NCBI RefSeq assembly: GCF_020782115.1
Contig: NZ_JAJGMW010000002.1
Coordinates: 124,001 to 188,000, forward strand
Direction: 5' to 3'
DNA: 64,000 nt
DNA from: Leeuwenhoekiella parthenopeia
Lineage (GTDB): Bacteria; Bacteroidota; Bacteroidia; Flavobacteriales; Flavobacteriaceae
Below are positions 25,207 through 34,512 of the stretch, in pieces. The notes below the pieces were generated by a model. The model did no database searches, was not told the DNA's origin, and worked only from the letters and a program-made list of their open reading frames with translations. Within the stretch, counting starts at the first letter, position 1; the number at the start of each line of letters is the position of its first letter. The translations under genes and the position numbers were made by a program.

Positions 25207-26145
25207 TCAGGGCATCGCCAAAACTTTATCTACAATAGTTTGTGCCAGTTTGATTTTGCTTTCCACCGTCCACCCTGCGATGTGCGGGGTGAGCACCACG
25301 TTTTCAGCAGTGATCAGGTATTTAAGAGGTTCGGGCATTTGAGCAGCATCTGTGAAGAGGTTTTCAAACGAAAGCTTCTCGTACTCCAAAACATCGAGAC
25401 CTGCGCCCAGAATTTTTCCGCTTTTCAGGGCTTCAACCAGATCTGCGGTGACCACACTTTTTCCCCGGGCGGTATTTATGAGCCAAAACGACTTTTTAAA
25501 GCCCTTTATAAAATCGGCATCAACCATCTTATCGGTGAGTGGTGTCCAGGGTGTGTGCAGGCTTAAAACATCTGCTTTTTCCTGTAATTCTTCAAGCGAA
25601 ACCTGGCGTGCATTGGCATTACCCAGATCAGGTCTGATGTCGTAACAAAGTACCTCACAATCAAAACCCTGTAATTTTTTCGCGAATGCGTTACCCATAT
25701 TGCCATAGCCTATAAGTCCTACCGTCTTGCCCTCGAGCTCGAGACCCCGGTTTTTCTCACGGTTCCACTGGCCGTTACGCACTTCGGCATCTGCCTGTTT
25801 CAGTTTGTTGAATAACATCAGGAGCATTCCCAGAGCGTGCTCGCCTACGGCATTTCTGTTTCCTTCGGGAGCAGCGATGAGGTGTACGCCTTTTGATTCG
25901 GCATACGGGATGTCAATACTTTCGAGGCCTGCACCTACGCGGGCAATAAACCTGAGGTTTGTTGCGGCATCCAGAAATTGCCTGTCAATTTTGAATCTAC
26001 TTCGAATGACCACACCTTCATAATCGGCTATTTTTGCTTCGATTTCCTCTTTGCTAGAAGTATAATCCTCGTGATTGGTGTGACCTGCAGCGGCCAGTTG
26101 TTGAATCATAAGTGCGTGGTTGCTGTCTATGTGGAGTATTTTCAT
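25207..26145 (-). CDS. D-2-hydroxyacid dehydrogenase (SerA/phosphoglycerate dehydrogenase-like)
   Basis: A 312-residue NAD-dependent dehydrogenase. The NAD site is GLIGYGNMGNAF (about 143-154); the catalytic Arg is in NTARGK, the Glu in LDVLEYEK and the His in TPHIAGWT. It lacks the C-terminal ACT domain of long phosphoglycerate dehydrogenases, so end-product inhibition by serine through an ACT domain is not expected. Phosphoglycerate, glyoxylate or another 2-oxo acid could be the substrate. The thioesterase gene upstream ends 9 bases before this start, so they form an operon. Confidence 0.9.
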   Translation of the reverse strand: MKILHIDSNHALMIQQLAAAGHTNHEDYTSSKEEIEAKIADYEGVVIRSRFKIDRQFLDAATNLRFIARVGAGLESIDIPYAESKGVHLIAAPEGNRNAVGEHALGMLLMLFNKLKQADAEVRNGQWNREKNRGLELEGKTVGLIGYGNMGNAFAKKLQGFDCEVLCYDIRPDLGNANARQVSLEELQEKADVLSLHTPWTPLTDKMVDADFIKGFKKSFWLINTARGKSVVTADLVEALKSGKILGAGLDVLEYEKLSFENLFTDAAQMPEPLKYLITAENVVLTPHIAGWTVESKIKLAQTIVDKVLAMP

Positions 26146-26154
26146 TAGAATAGT

Positions 26155-26562
26155 TTATTGGTTCACTTCTTCGTAATACGCGGTAAAGGATGCCGGTACA
26201 CGCAGGGGTTTTCGGGTTTGCATATCGAGCAGGCACCAGTTTGTTACCGCTGTGGCCAGCACTTTCTCATCTGCCGGTCTGTGAATTTTGGTATGCCGAA
26301 TAGAACGCACGCCTTCAAACTTCTCAACCCAGGTTTCAACGATGATCTGTTCGCCCTCAAAAGCAGGCGCGTGGTATTTTATGGTGTGTTCCAAAGCAAC
26401 CCAGGCATATTGTTTTAGCATTTTTGGGGTTGAATTGTGCTGCCAGTGTGCTTCGGCTACATCCTGCACCCATTGCAGATAAATGACATTGTTTACGTGA
26501 CCCAAACCGTCAATGGCTTCGGCGGGAATGGTAACGTCAAGGGTAAAAGTTTTCGCATTCAT
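26155..26562 (-). CDS. Acyl-CoA thioesterase, hotdog fold (4HBT)
   Basis: A 135-residue hotdog-fold thioesterase of the 4-hydroxybenzoyl-CoA thioesterase/YbgC type. The motif IDGLGHVNNVIYLQW (about 17-31) carries the catalytic Asp in the usual D-x2-G-H-V-N-N setting, and WCLLDMQTRKP closes the fold. It hydrolyses acyl-CoA thioesters; chain length cannot be read from the sequence. It is the first gene of a two-gene operon with a 2-hydroxyacid dehydrogenase. The promoter box lies only 4 bases from the ATG, suggesting a leaderless or nearly leaderless mRNA. Confidence 0.88.
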   Translation of the reverse strand: MNAKTFTLDVTIPAEAIDGLGHVNNVIYLQWVQDVAEAHWQHNSTPKMLKQYAWVALEHTIKYHAPAFEGEQIIVETWVEKFEGVRSIRHTKIHRPADEKVLATAVTNWCLLDMQTRKPLRVPASFTAYYEEVNQ

Positions 26563-26566
26563 TTTT

Positions 26567-26574
26567 CAAAAATA
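26567..26574 (-). promoter_or_regulatory. Promoter -7 box of the thioesterase/dehydrogenase operon
   Basis: TATTTTTG on the minus strand, ending 4 bases before the thioesterase ATG. Confidence 0.5.
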
Positions 26575-26632
26575 GGAAACAAAAATGGCGAAGCGGATAG
26601 AAGAATGGATTTTGAGAATTATTTGGGAAGGT

Positions 26633-26689
26633 TTAGAGGTGAGTTCCAAGATCATTTTCAGCTTCACATGAAATCTGAATACTAAGCAT
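26633..26689 (-). pseudogene. Stub of a ParE-type toxin gene
   Basis: An 18-codon frame whose ATG overlaps the parD stop by 8 bases (ATGCTTAG), the usual ParD-ParE coupling. It encodes MLSIQISCEAENDL, which resembles the start of ParE toxins (strand followed by A-E-x-D-L), then stops after GTHL. Nothing ParE-like follows in any frame up to the thioesterase promoter, so only the N-terminus survives. Confidence 0.6.
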
Positions 26690-26948
26690 TTTTACGCTTC
26701 TGATTTTCTTCAAAGCGCTTTTTGCCCGCATCCCATATTTCTTCAACGCTTTTGGAGCTTAAACCACTTTCCAAACCTTTGTCTATCTTCGACTTTAGAT
26801 TTAAAAATTGAGAGTTGTTGTGCTGTTCGTGGCGAATGAGCGATCTGATGTACTCACTTTCATTGGTAAAATCACCTTTGCTGATTTGCTCCTTAATCCA
26901 GTCGTCGTACTTTTCAGTAACGGTAATGGTTTTGCATACGGTACCCAT
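26682..26948 (-). CDS. ParD-type antitoxin (ribbon-helix-helix)
   Basis: An 88-residue antitoxin. The N-terminal ribbon-helix-helix is KTITVTEKYDDWIKEQI then GDFTNESEYIRSLIRHE (about 22-38), a classic ParD pattern; the C-terminal part is a charged helix that normally wraps the toxin. ATG 26948 (MGTVCKTITV) is preferred. The partner toxin downstream is reduced to a short stub, so this is an orphan antitoxin. An inverted repeat CAATT..AATTG (26958-26974) just upstream could be its operator. Confidence 0.85.
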   Translation of the reverse strand: MGTVCKTITVTEKYDDWIKEQISKGDFTNESEYIRSLIRHEQHNNSQFLNLKSKIDKGLESGLSSKSVEEIWDAGKKRFEENQKRKNA

Positions 26949-27070
26949 ATCAAAAATCAATTATCATACAATTGACTTAAATATAACTCAATTCTGCGAG
27001 AATGACGTGTGGATTTAAGGTCTAAGGAATTTACCGGGAACGGGTACTCGGGAATGGGAAACAAAGGTTC

Positions 27071-28420
27071 TTAAAATCCTAGAATTAGTTTCGCCAGGCT
27101 GAAGTAGATAAGAATACCAAAAATATCGTTGCTGGTGGTGATAAAGGGTCCGGTTGCAATAGCGGGGTCAATCCCACGCCAGTCGAGCAAAATAGGGACA
27201 AAGGTGCCTACCAGAGCTGCCACGATAATCACCGAAAGCATCGCCACCGCTACGGTTGAACTCAGCAGCCAGCCAAAACCAAAAATAACCCCGAAGCTTA
27301 CTACCAAAATACCAAGCGCCAGGCCGTTTATAAGACCAATACTTATTTCTTTAACCAGACGCAGCCACATACTGCCGGTCACATTATCGTTAGCAAGACC
27401 CTGTACGATAATGGCGCTTGATTGCACCCCTACATTACCGGCAACCGCCGCAACGAGCGGTGTGAAGAAAAAAAGTTCGGGATGTACTGTTAAAGCTCCT
27501 TCAAAACCTTTCATAATATTCACGGCTCCCAAACTTCCTACAAGACCCAAAACCAACCAGGGCAGGCGGGCACGGGTAAGTTCCCACACCGTATCATCGG
27601 CCTCAACGCCTTGCGAAAGACCGGCGGCCATACGGTAATCTTCATCGGCCTCGTCTCTAATGAAATCGAGAATATCATCAACGGTAATACGTCCCAGCAG
27701 TATACCGTTGTCATTGACAACAGGCACGGCCTCCAGATCGTATTTTTGCATCAGTCGTGCGACATCTTCTGCGGTGTCGTGCACGTTTACCGAGTCTACA
27801 TTGGGAATATAAATGTCTGAAATTTTGGATTTTGCATCAGCAGTAAGCAGGTCTTTGAGTGAAAGTCTGCCTATCAATCTATCGGTGCGATCTACCACAT
27901 AAACCGAATGTACCCGGGTTACATTTTGAGCCTGCGCCCGCATTTTCCGCACACAGCCTGCAACCGTCCAGGTTTCGCGAACGCGCACCAATTCTTTTGC
28001 CATAAGACCCCCGGCAGAATTGTCGTCATACCGAAGCATCTCAACAATATCCCGGGCATGGTCCTCGTCTTCAATGGCGTCGATTACCTGCCGCTGAATC
28101 TCTTCATCCAGTTCAGATAGGAAATCCACCGCGTCATCGGTGTCGAGTTCGTTAAGTTCGTCTGCAATTTCCTGTGGAGAGAGGTTGTCAAGAATTTCTT
28201 CCCGGTAGTCCTCATCCAGCTCCATCAGCGCCTCAGAAGTGGTCTCGCTATCCAGAAGTTTTACCAGATAGGTAGCTTCTTCGGTAGTGACCTCGTCCAG
28301 AATCTCGGCGATATCAGCGTGGTGCACGTCGTCGAGAAGATCAAGAAGACTCTGATTGTCGCCAACCTCGATAAAGTTTTCAATCTGCTCTATAAGGTCT
28401 TCGGTAAGTTCAAAAGCCAT
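27071..28420 (-). CDS. mgtE: Magnesium transporter MgtE
   Basis: A 449-residue inner-membrane Mg2+ channel/transporter. An acidic N-terminal superhelical domain (1 to about 125, e.g. ELNELDTDDAVDFL) is followed by two CBS domains (about 130-255, with RIGRLSLKDLL-like and GILLGRITVDDIL blocks) and five transmembrane helices from about residue 285 (WLVLGLVGSLGAVNIMKGFE, then NVGVQSSAIIVQGLA). The cytoplasmic domains gate the channel according to internal Mg2+. Length and order are typical. It has its own promoter at 28469-28462. Confidence 0.95.
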   Translation of the reverse strand: MAFELTEDLIEQIENFIEVGDNQSLLDLLDDVHHADIAEILDEVTTEEATYLVKLLDSETTSEALMELDEDYREEILDNLSPQEIADELNELDTDDAVDFLSELDEEIQRQVIDAIEDEDHARDIVEMLRYDDNSAGGLMAKELVRVRETWTVAGCVRKMRAQAQNVTRVHSVYVVDRTDRLIGRLSLKDLLTADAKSKISDIYIPNVDSVNVHDTAEDVARLMQKYDLEAVPVVNDNGILLGRITVDDILDFIRDEADEDYRMAAGLSQGVEADDTVWELTRARLPWLVLGLVGSLGAVNIMKGFEGALTVHPELFFFTPLVAAVAGNVGVQSSAIIVQGLANDNVTGSMWLRLVKEISIGLINGLALGILVVSFGVIFGFGWLLSSTVAVAMLSVIIVAALVGTFVPILLDWRGIDPAIATGPFITTSNDIFGILIYFSLAKLILGF

Positions 28421-28461
28421 AGTCGCTACTGTATCGGGGTTAATACTCGTTTAAAGTCGTG

Positions 28462-28469
28462 CAAATATA
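28462..28469 (-). promoter_or_regulatory. Promoter -7 box of mgtE
   Basis: TATATTTG on the minus strand, 41 bases before the mgtE ATG. Confidence 0.7.
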
Positions 28470-28612
28470 ATCAAACTAGGCCATGCGCTCTGCCGCTTTA
28501 GGATAGATTTACCGCTGTGGTTGCAGGTCTAAATTTAACTTGAGAGCGAAACATCCCCTGCCATCTTCTCTTCAAAGGCCAGGAACTTTAAAGTCTCTAG
28601 CTCAAGGGAGAT

Positions 28613-29485
28613 TTAGAGAGATTTTTGTGATTTAATTAACCCCGGATCATTCTCAATGGCCCGGGTAAGCTCTATAAACCGGGTAACGCTCAGTTGTTCA
28701 GGTCTAAGGTTAAAAATTTCGCTTTCGCGAAAGGCTTCGCTGAGTTCGAGCTGCTTCAGGCTGTTGCGCAGGGTTTTGCGTCGCTGCTGAAAGGCCATTT
28801 TGACCACCTTGTAAAGGGCTTCGGGACTGCAGGCCAAATCTTTATAGTTTTCCTTTCGAGTAAGCCGTAAAACGCCGCTGTCTACTTTTGGCGGTGGATT
28901 AAAGACCGAAGGAGGTACGGTAAACAGGTATTCGGCATCGTAAAAAGCCTGGGCTAAAACCGAAAGAATCCCGTAGGCCTTGCTGCCTTCGGGCTCACAG
29001 ATGCGCTGGGCGACTTCTTTTTGAAACATCCCCGTAAACTCGGGCACCTGATCGCGCCACTCGAGCATTTTAAAAACGATTTGAGTCGAAATATTATAAG
29101 GAAAGTTTCCCGTGATCGCAAAAGGCTTGTCGCTAAACAAGGTGCTGAGGTCAACTTTGAGAAAATCGGCTTCTACCACCTCGAGATTGCAGCCTTCCAT
29201 TTGCTCGGCATACTCCAGCGGAAAGCTGTGGTTGAGGTACACGATAGACTCGCTGTCGAGGTCCATCGCGGTGATGTTCATGTCTTTGCGCAGTAAATAT
29301 TTGGTAAGCACTCCCGTGCCCGGACCAATTTCCAAAATATCTGAATAGCCCGTGTAGGAAAGGGTTTCGGCAATTTTACGGGCGATAGTTTCGTCCTTTA
29401 AAAAGTGCTGCCCCAGATGTTTTTTAGCTTTTACGGGATCGTCTGCCCGGTGTTGGTTTTCGGTCTTTTTGAACTTTTTCTTCAT
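28613..29485 (-). CDS. rsmA: 16S rRNA (adenine1518/1519-N6)-dimethyltransferase
   Basis: A 290-residue RsmA/KsgA enzyme that dimethylates A1518 and A1519 of 16S rRNA with S-adenosylmethionine. LGQHFLKD (about 24-31), the SAM motif [11 protein letters not shown] (about 52-61) and the catalytic NFPYNIST (the family's N-L/F-P-Y motif) are all present. A basic N-terminal extension of about 20 residues precedes the homology. It follows the DUF4286 gene on the same strand with a 48-base gap and is probably in the same operon as the TPR gene. Confidence 0.95.
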   Translation of the reverse strand: MKKKFKKTENQHRADDPVKAKKHLGQHFLKDETIARKIAETLSYTGYSDILEIGPGTGVLTKYLLRKDMNITAMDLDSESIVYLNHSFPLEYAEQMEGCNLEVVEADFLKVDLSTLFSDKPFAITGNFPYNISTQIVFKMLEWRDQVPEFTGMFQKEVAQRICEPEGSKAYGILSVLAQAFYDAEYLFTVPPSVFNPPPKVDSGVLRLTRKENYKDLACSPEALYKVVKMAFQQRRKTLRNSLKQLELSEAFRESEIFNLRPEQLSVTRFIELTRAIENDPGLIKSQKSL

Positions 29486-29533
29486 TACCCGTAAAATAGC
29501 GATTTGAGCAAAACTAAAGCTTCCGGCTTCGGT

Positions 29534-29860
29534 TTAATGCGGATTAAATTCGGTTTGTTCGGTAACGATCTCCAGTTCGGTTTTGAAAAACAGCACTTTA
29601 TCACCAAATTTTCCGGCTTCGCCGTCCAGACGATTCACGTCTTCTTTGTAAAAACGGGCGAGAGCATCTTTGCTTTTTGCGGTATATTGAATGGAATAAC
29701 TTTGACCGCCCATTTCTTCTTCTACGAGTACTTTGGTCATCAGGGCTTTAATAAACTTCCCGGTTGCGAGCATTTCGGGGATGTGCTCATTGCGTATCCA
29801 GTACAGCCAATCCTTGTGTATGCTGTCGTCAACATTTACGGTTACATTGTAAATAATCAT
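29534..29860 (-). CDS. DUF4286 family protein
   Basis: A 108-residue protein of the DUF4286 family, frequent in Bacteroidota and fold-wise probably an alpha/beta ferredoxin-like (ABM/EthD-type) dimer. The start MIIYNVTVNVD and the block HKDWLYWIRNEHIPEML (about 15-31) are the family signature. Function unknown. ATG 29860 starts exactly at the family N-terminus, 16 bases after the TPR gene stop; the longer frame from 29923 would overlap that gene. Confidence 0.85.
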   Translation of the reverse strand: MIIYNVTVNVDDSIHKDWLYWIRNEHIPEMLATGKFIKALMTKVLVEEEMGGQSYSIQYTAKSKDALARFYKEDVNRLDGEAGKFGDKVLFFKTELEIVTEQTEFNPH

Positions 29861-29876
29861 AGGGTTTGTTTTGTCT

Positions 29877-31661
29877 TTAGTTGATTGCGTCACCGCGCAA
29901 TCTGCGGTATTTTTGCTGGGCATCTACATAAAAAATGCTGTCTGCAAAGTTAAATAGGATTTGCTCGTACTGCTCTTTTGCCTTTTCGGGCTGGTTGAGT
30001 TGAGCGGCATAGAGGTTTGCAAGCCGGTAATGGGCATCATCTGCGAGAATATCGCTACCATGGCTTTCCAGTATTTTCAGGTAGTTGTCTGCTGCTTTTT
30101 GATATTCTTTTTTATCTTCAAAAAGCAGGGCCTGAGCCAGTAGGGCTTCGTCTTCAATTTTTTCGCCCGCGAAATCCTTTAAAACCCGGTCGTAGATGGC
30201 AATAGCATCTTCATCGCGATTCTGGTAGCTGCGTAAATCGGCCTGTGCGTAGGTTTTTAAAGCGGTTTGGGTCGAATCGTTAACGGTATTGTCTGTGATA
30301 AGCAGGTACAAATCCTGAGCATCGTTTGCAATAAGTTGTTCTGCGGAAGATTTAAGAACCTTCAATTGGGTCTTGGCCCATTCAAAATCGCCTTTGTAAT
30401 AACTGGTTTTGGCCACTTTAAAACGGGCTTCCTGAGCGATGACGTTGTCCTTAAGCTTTTTCTGAATTTGCGAATAGTAAATCAATGCGGCATTAAAGCG
30501 CTCTTCAAGTACCAGAATATCTGCCAGTTCCATTTTGATACGGGCTTCCTGAAAGTTATTAAGTGGAAGGTTGAGCGCTTCTTCAAGCAGGTTTGTTGCC
30601 TGTTCTTTTTTCGCAAAGCGGAAGGCTAAAAAATGCGCATAATCTGCCTGAAGCTCTAAAGTTAAAGCCGATTTACCATACGTTTCAAGCAGGGAGGCAT
30701 ACTGCGCGTCGATATCCTTTAGTTCTTCAGGATTTGCAGATTTGAGTTTAAGTTCCAGGTATTTTTGACGGGCAAAAAGGCGCTGTTCCTCGTCGATGGT
30801 TTCGTTAATCAAATACTCCAAAATGCCAATAGCCAAAGTATCTTCTTCATTCTGTTCGGCGACAATGGCGAGGGTAGCGATCCCCGAAAAGTTACCGCTG
30901 CGCTTTGCGATTGCTTTTTCCTGTATAAAAGCCTTGTCGTATTCTTTTTGTTGAATAAACAGCCAGCTGAGCATACGATTGTAGAGCAGGTCTGGGTTGT
31001 CCTGCATACGGGTTAAAATAACTTTTCGCAGGGTTTGATTGGCTAGGTTTGTATTGTCGTCGGTTATAAATCGGCTGATATTGCGCTGAGCATTTAGGGT
31101 TTGATTATCACCCTGCTCCAGCATATTCAGGTTCATCTGGAACATGGTTTCATAATCTCCAAGCTCACCGTATAATGAAGCTAATTGATAATCAAAACGG
31201 TTTGCGGGATTAATCTCCTGCGCGGTTTCATAAGACTTTATAGCTTCTTCCAGCAAACTGTATTTTTGAAAAGTGCGGGCTACGCCACTGGCATAACCCG
31301 GGTTTTCAGCTATGCCCGCGATGGCCTTATTGTAAAGAGCCTGTGCTTCGGTCTCCTTTCCCTGCAGCTGTTTGTTGTAACCCAGTTCAACCTCAAGAAC
31401 GGGTTTGTTTCGGGTATTTTCCAGAGTGTTAAGCAGCAGGCTATCTGCTTTGGAATAGGCTTCCGTTTGCTGATAAGCTTCAACCAGACCGGTTACAAAG
31501 GTGAAGTTACCCGGCGTTTCTTTGACCAGACTTTCAAACACGGTAACAGCTTTATCATAGTCGCCCTGCTCCATATAATTACGGGCAAGCAGCTCGTTTT
31601 GTGCGAAAGCACTAACGCCTGAAATCAGAATTACCGCTAAGAGAACAACTTTACGCAACAC
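29877..31661 (-). CDS. Secreted tetratricopeptide repeat (TPR) protein
   Basis: A 594-residue protein with a signal peptide (MLRKVVLLAVILISGVSAFAQ, cleavage near 21) and TPR-like helical repeats along its whole length (e.g. YMEQGDYDKAVTVFESLV, LANLYAAQLNQPEKAKEQY). The C-terminal part resembles outer-membrane assembly lipoprotein-type TPRs. It should sit in the periplasm or on the outer membrane as a scaffold; partners are unknown. DUF4286 and rsmA follow on the same strand. Confidence 0.85.
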   Translation of the reverse strand: MLRKVVLLAVILISGVSAFAQNELLARNYMEQGDYDKAVTVFESLVKETPGNFTFVTGLVEAYQQTEAYSKADSLLLNTLENTRNKPVLEVELGYNKQLQGKETEAQALYNKAIAGIAENPGYASGVARTFQKYSLLEEAIKSYETAQEINPANRFDYQLASLYGELGDYETMFQMNLNMLEQGDNQTLNAQRNISRFITDDNTNLANQTLRKVILTRMQDNPDLLYNRMLSWLFIQQKEYDKAFIQEKAIAKRSGNFSGIATLAIVAEQNEEDTLAIGILEYLINETIDEEQRLFARQKYLELKLKSANPEELKDIDAQYASLLETYGKSALTLELQADYAHFLAFRFAKKEQATNLLEEALNLPLNNFQEARIKMELADILVLEERFNAALIYYSQIQKKLKDNVIAQEARFKVAKTSYYKGDFEWAKTQLKVLKSSAEQLIANDAQDLYLLITDNTVNDSTQTALKTYAQADLRSYQNRDEDAIAIYDRVLKDFAGEKIEDEALLAQALLFEDKKEYQKAADNYLKILESHGSDILADDAHYRLANLYAAQLNQPEKAKEQYEQILFNFADSIFYVDAQQKYRRLRGDAIN

Positions 31662-31804
31662 GCTTTTTTGATTTTACCCGGAAAAACCGGGATTGATGTC
31701 AATGGCAAATTTGAGGTACAAATTAAAAGCACCCCATTAAATATACTAAAGATGTGCCAGAACACTCCTGTACTAAACGTAATACCTGTGTAAAACGTAC
31801 GCGG

Positions 31805-33076
31805 CTAGTCTATTTTATCAAAACCACAATACGGAACCAAAACCTCAGGGATTTTGATGCCGTCTTCGGTCTGGTAATTCTCCAGAATTCCGGCGAGAAC
31901 GCGGGGCAGGGCCAGAGCGCTTCCGTTAAGGGTGTGTGCCAGTTGCTTGTTGCCGTCTTTGTCTTTGTAACGCAGTTTTAAGCGGTTTGCCTGAAAGGTT
32001 TTAAAGTTAGACACGCTGCTGATTTCGAGCCAGCGATCCTGTGCGGTTGAGAACACCTCAAAATCGTAAGTAAGGGTAGAAGTGAAGCCCAGGTCGCCTC
32101 CACATAATCTCAAAATACGATAAGGCAATTTAAGTTCATCAAGAATACCTTTTACGTGCTCTACCATTCCGTCAAGAGCGGCGTCACTGTCTTCTGCGCG
32201 TTCGATGCGCACGATTTCGACTTTGTCAAACTGATGCAGGCGGTTAAGTCCGCGCACGTGAGCCCCGTATGAACCGGCCTCGCGACGGAAACACGGGGTG
32301 TAGCCTGTACAGGTAATAGGCAGGTCTTTATCTTCCAGCAAATCATCGCGGAATAAGTTGGTCACCGGTACTTCTGCAGTTGGGATGAGGTACAAGTCGT
32401 CAAGGCCTACGTGGTACATCTGGCCTTCTTTATCGGGCAATTGACCGGTACCAAAGCCGGAAGCTTCATTTACCAGGTGCGGCACCTGATACTCGGTATA
32501 GCCCGCAGCGGTGTTTTTATCCAGAAAATAGTTGATCAAAGCCCGTTGTAAACGTGCGCCTTTATTTTTATAAACCGGAAAGCCGGCGCCGGTAATCTTG
32601 TTACCCAGCTCAAAATCGATAATGTCGTATTTTTTAGCCAGTTCCCAGTGGGGCAGGCTGCCTTCAGCCAAAACGGGAATGTCTCCTTTTTTAAAGACCT
32701 CTTCGTTATCGGCATCACTTTTCCCTGCCGGCACACTCTTTTGCGGGATGTTTGGGATGGTGTACAGCAATTGGTCAAGGGCTGCGATAGTTTCGGCCAG
32801 GGTTTCCTGAAGATTTTTAGAATCTTCCTTCAGTTTACCGGTGCGCTCCTTGAGGATGTTGGCTTTTTTGGGTTCGCCGTTTTTAAACAGCATCCCGATT
32901 TCTTTAGAAAGTTTATTGCTTTCAGCCAGCGTATTGTCTAGCGAAGCCTGGGTGCTACGGCGTTTTTCGTCCAGGTCAAGTACCTGATCGAAAATGGCGG
33001 AAGCCTCAAAATTCCGTTTTGTAAGTGCTTGAATATAGGCTTCTTTGTGTTCACGAATGTCGTTAACGTGTAGCAT
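31805..33076 (-). CDS. serS: Seryl-tRNA synthetase
   Basis: A 423-residue class II synthetase charging tRNA-Ser (and tRNA-Sec where present). The N-terminal long coiled-coil arm is at about 30-100 (EKRRSTQASLDNTLAE and following). Motif 2 is CFRREAGSYGAHVRGLNR and motif 3 is NGSALALPRVLAGILEN. Length and start (MLHVNDIREHKEAYI) are standard. It is transcribed from its own promoter at 33102-33095. Confidence 0.96.
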   Translation of the reverse strand: MLHVNDIREHKEAYIQALTKRNFEASAIFDQVLDLDEKRRSTQASLDNTLAESNKLSKEIGMLFKNGEPKKANILKERTGKLKEDSKNLQETLAETIAALDQLLYTIPNIPQKSVPAGKSDADNEEVFKKGDIPVLAEGSLPHWELAKKYDIIDFELGNKITGAGFPVYKNKGARLQRALINYFLDKNTAAGYTEYQVPHLVNEASGFGTGQLPDKEGQMYHVGLDDLYLIPTAEVPVTNLFRDDLLEDKDLPITCTGYTPCFRREAGSYGAHVRGLNRLHQFDKVEIVRIERAEDSDAALDGMVEHVKGILDELKLPYRILRLCGGDLGFTSTLTYDFEVFSTAQDRWLEISSVSNFKTFQANRLKLRYKDKDGNKQLAHTLNGSALALPRVLAGILENYQTEDGIKIPEVLVPYCGFDKID

Positions 33077-33094
33077 GGCTTAAATTTTAGACGG

Positions 33095-33102
33095 CAAAAA
33101 TA
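33095..33102 (-). promoter_or_regulatory. Promoter -7 box of serS
   Basis: TATTTTTG on the minus strand, 18 bases before the serS ATG. Confidence 0.65.
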
Positions 33103-33162
33103 CGGAATTGGGCTTTAAAAGAGTGTTTAAAACGACATGTCTGCACTTAAATAAGTGAAGCA

Positions 33163-34512
33163 TTAATCCAGGACATGCTCTTTAACCTCTCGTTTACTCA
33201 AATCAGGTGAAGGCATCAGCCAGTCGTTGTGCCAGAAATAATCCCATTTGGCATCAGCCATATCCACTTCGGGATTGATAAGGGGATGGTAGGGACGGGC
33301 ATTGACGCTTACTTTACAATCTACATAAATCGCAACATCGGTGCCTTTTGCAGCATAATCTTCTTTTACACGCTGGCAAAACTGCCAGATACAATCCGGT
33401 TTTACACTCACACTGCGCAGTTCTTTAGTGGATAGCCAGTCGCGGTGATTAAAGGGTAGTTCTTTTCCGGTACTTTTGTCAACCACTTTAAAATGAATCC
33501 TTCCGCTTTTAGAACGCAGCATCATGCGCCAGCTGAGGCGATGGCCTTCTTCGGTCCAGAGTACATTATCCTGTATAAACCAGTGGCGTAAGGGTAGCGC
33601 GATTTGTACCAAAAAGTACAGGCCAAACACCACCAGAATGGGTTTGTAATGTTTAGGTCTGATGATCTCACCGGTATCGTAAAAGGTTTTTTTAGGCAGA
33701 AAAATACGTTGTATGGTTTCTGCCGGAAAGAAAAACAGTGTAAAAGCCAGTGACAAATACGGAAAAATCCCAATGTGGAAAATAAACGAATTGAACAGGT
33801 GAAAGAATATCGAAATGATAAATGCCGTCTTTCGGGTGCGTTTCCAAAGTAGGGCCGGGATGATGAGCAGATCAAAAAAGATCCCGAAATACGCGATGCA
33901 CCAGTGTACCCATTTTTGCTGAAGCATTTCGCCCACCAGCCAGTAATCGGCTTTTGATTGCATCAGCTGGCCGGCAACGCTGGCATCTAACCAGTCCGGG
34001 TATATTTTGGCCACCGAAGCATAGGTATAGACAATCCACAACTGGGCGATGATGACAATATAAACCCAGCGGGGCATATGATTTTGTTTAATCTGTGGGT
34101 TTTGTTTTGCGTCAAGCGATAAATACCGGTTCGCCGGAAAGCAGGCCATGATGCCCAAAAGCAGCATCAGCAGGTAATAATGGTTGTTGTAGGAGGATTT
34201 TTGCATCAGATACACGCAGGTCCACATCACGCCATAAGCGAGGACACTAAAACGGTATTTGTAGCCCAGCATTACTAGTACACCAAAAAGCCCCATCAGC
34301 CCATAGTAATAATACATCAGGTCGCCGGGAAGCGGCTGTAAAAAGTCAAAACCTATAAAGTTGAAAGTAAACTGGGGCTCTACGAGTGTGGTGCGTATCC
34401 ACCCTGTTGCGATGGCACCCCAGGCTTCACAGGTAATCAAAAAGCCAAAGATGACCCTAAACACGACCAGCGCGCTGTTGTCAACCTGCTTATAGAGCCA
34501 TTGATTAAGCAT
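33163..34512 (-). CDS. HTTM domain protein (vitamin K-dependent gamma-carboxylase homologue)
   Basis: A 449-residue membrane protein with a multi-helix N-terminal HTTM domain (about 8-275) and a soluble C-terminal part. The pattern LVVFRVIFGFLI, SSYNNHYYLLMLL and YASVAKIYPDWL is that of bacterial relatives of vertebrate gamma-glutamyl carboxylase; the His and Lys positions used by the family are kept. Natural substrate in bacteria is unknown. Its start overlaps the ribF stop by 8 bases, so both are in one operon. Confidence 0.85.
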   Translation of the reverse strand: MLNQWLYKQVDNSALVVFRVIFGFLITCEAWGAIATGWIRTTLVEPQFTFNFIGFDFLQPLPGDLMYYYYGLMGLFGVLVMLGYKYRFSVLAYGVMWTCVYLMQKSSYNNHYYLLMLLLGIMACFPANRYLSLDAKQNPQIKQNHMPRWVYIVIIAQLWIVYTYASVAKIYPDWLDASVAGQLMQSKADYWLVGEMLQQKWVHWCIAYFGIFFDLLIIPALLWKRTRKTAFIISIFFHLFNSFIFHIGIFPYLSLAFTLFFFPAETIQRIFLPKKTFYDTGEIIRPKHYKPILVVFGLYFLVQIALPLRHWFIQDNVLWTEEGHRLSWRMMLRSKSGRIHFKVVDKSTGKELPFNHRDWLSTKELRSVSVKPDCIWQFCQRVKEDYAAKGTDVAIYVDCKVSVNARPYHPLINPEVDMADAKWDYFWHNDWLMPSPDLSKREVKEHVLD

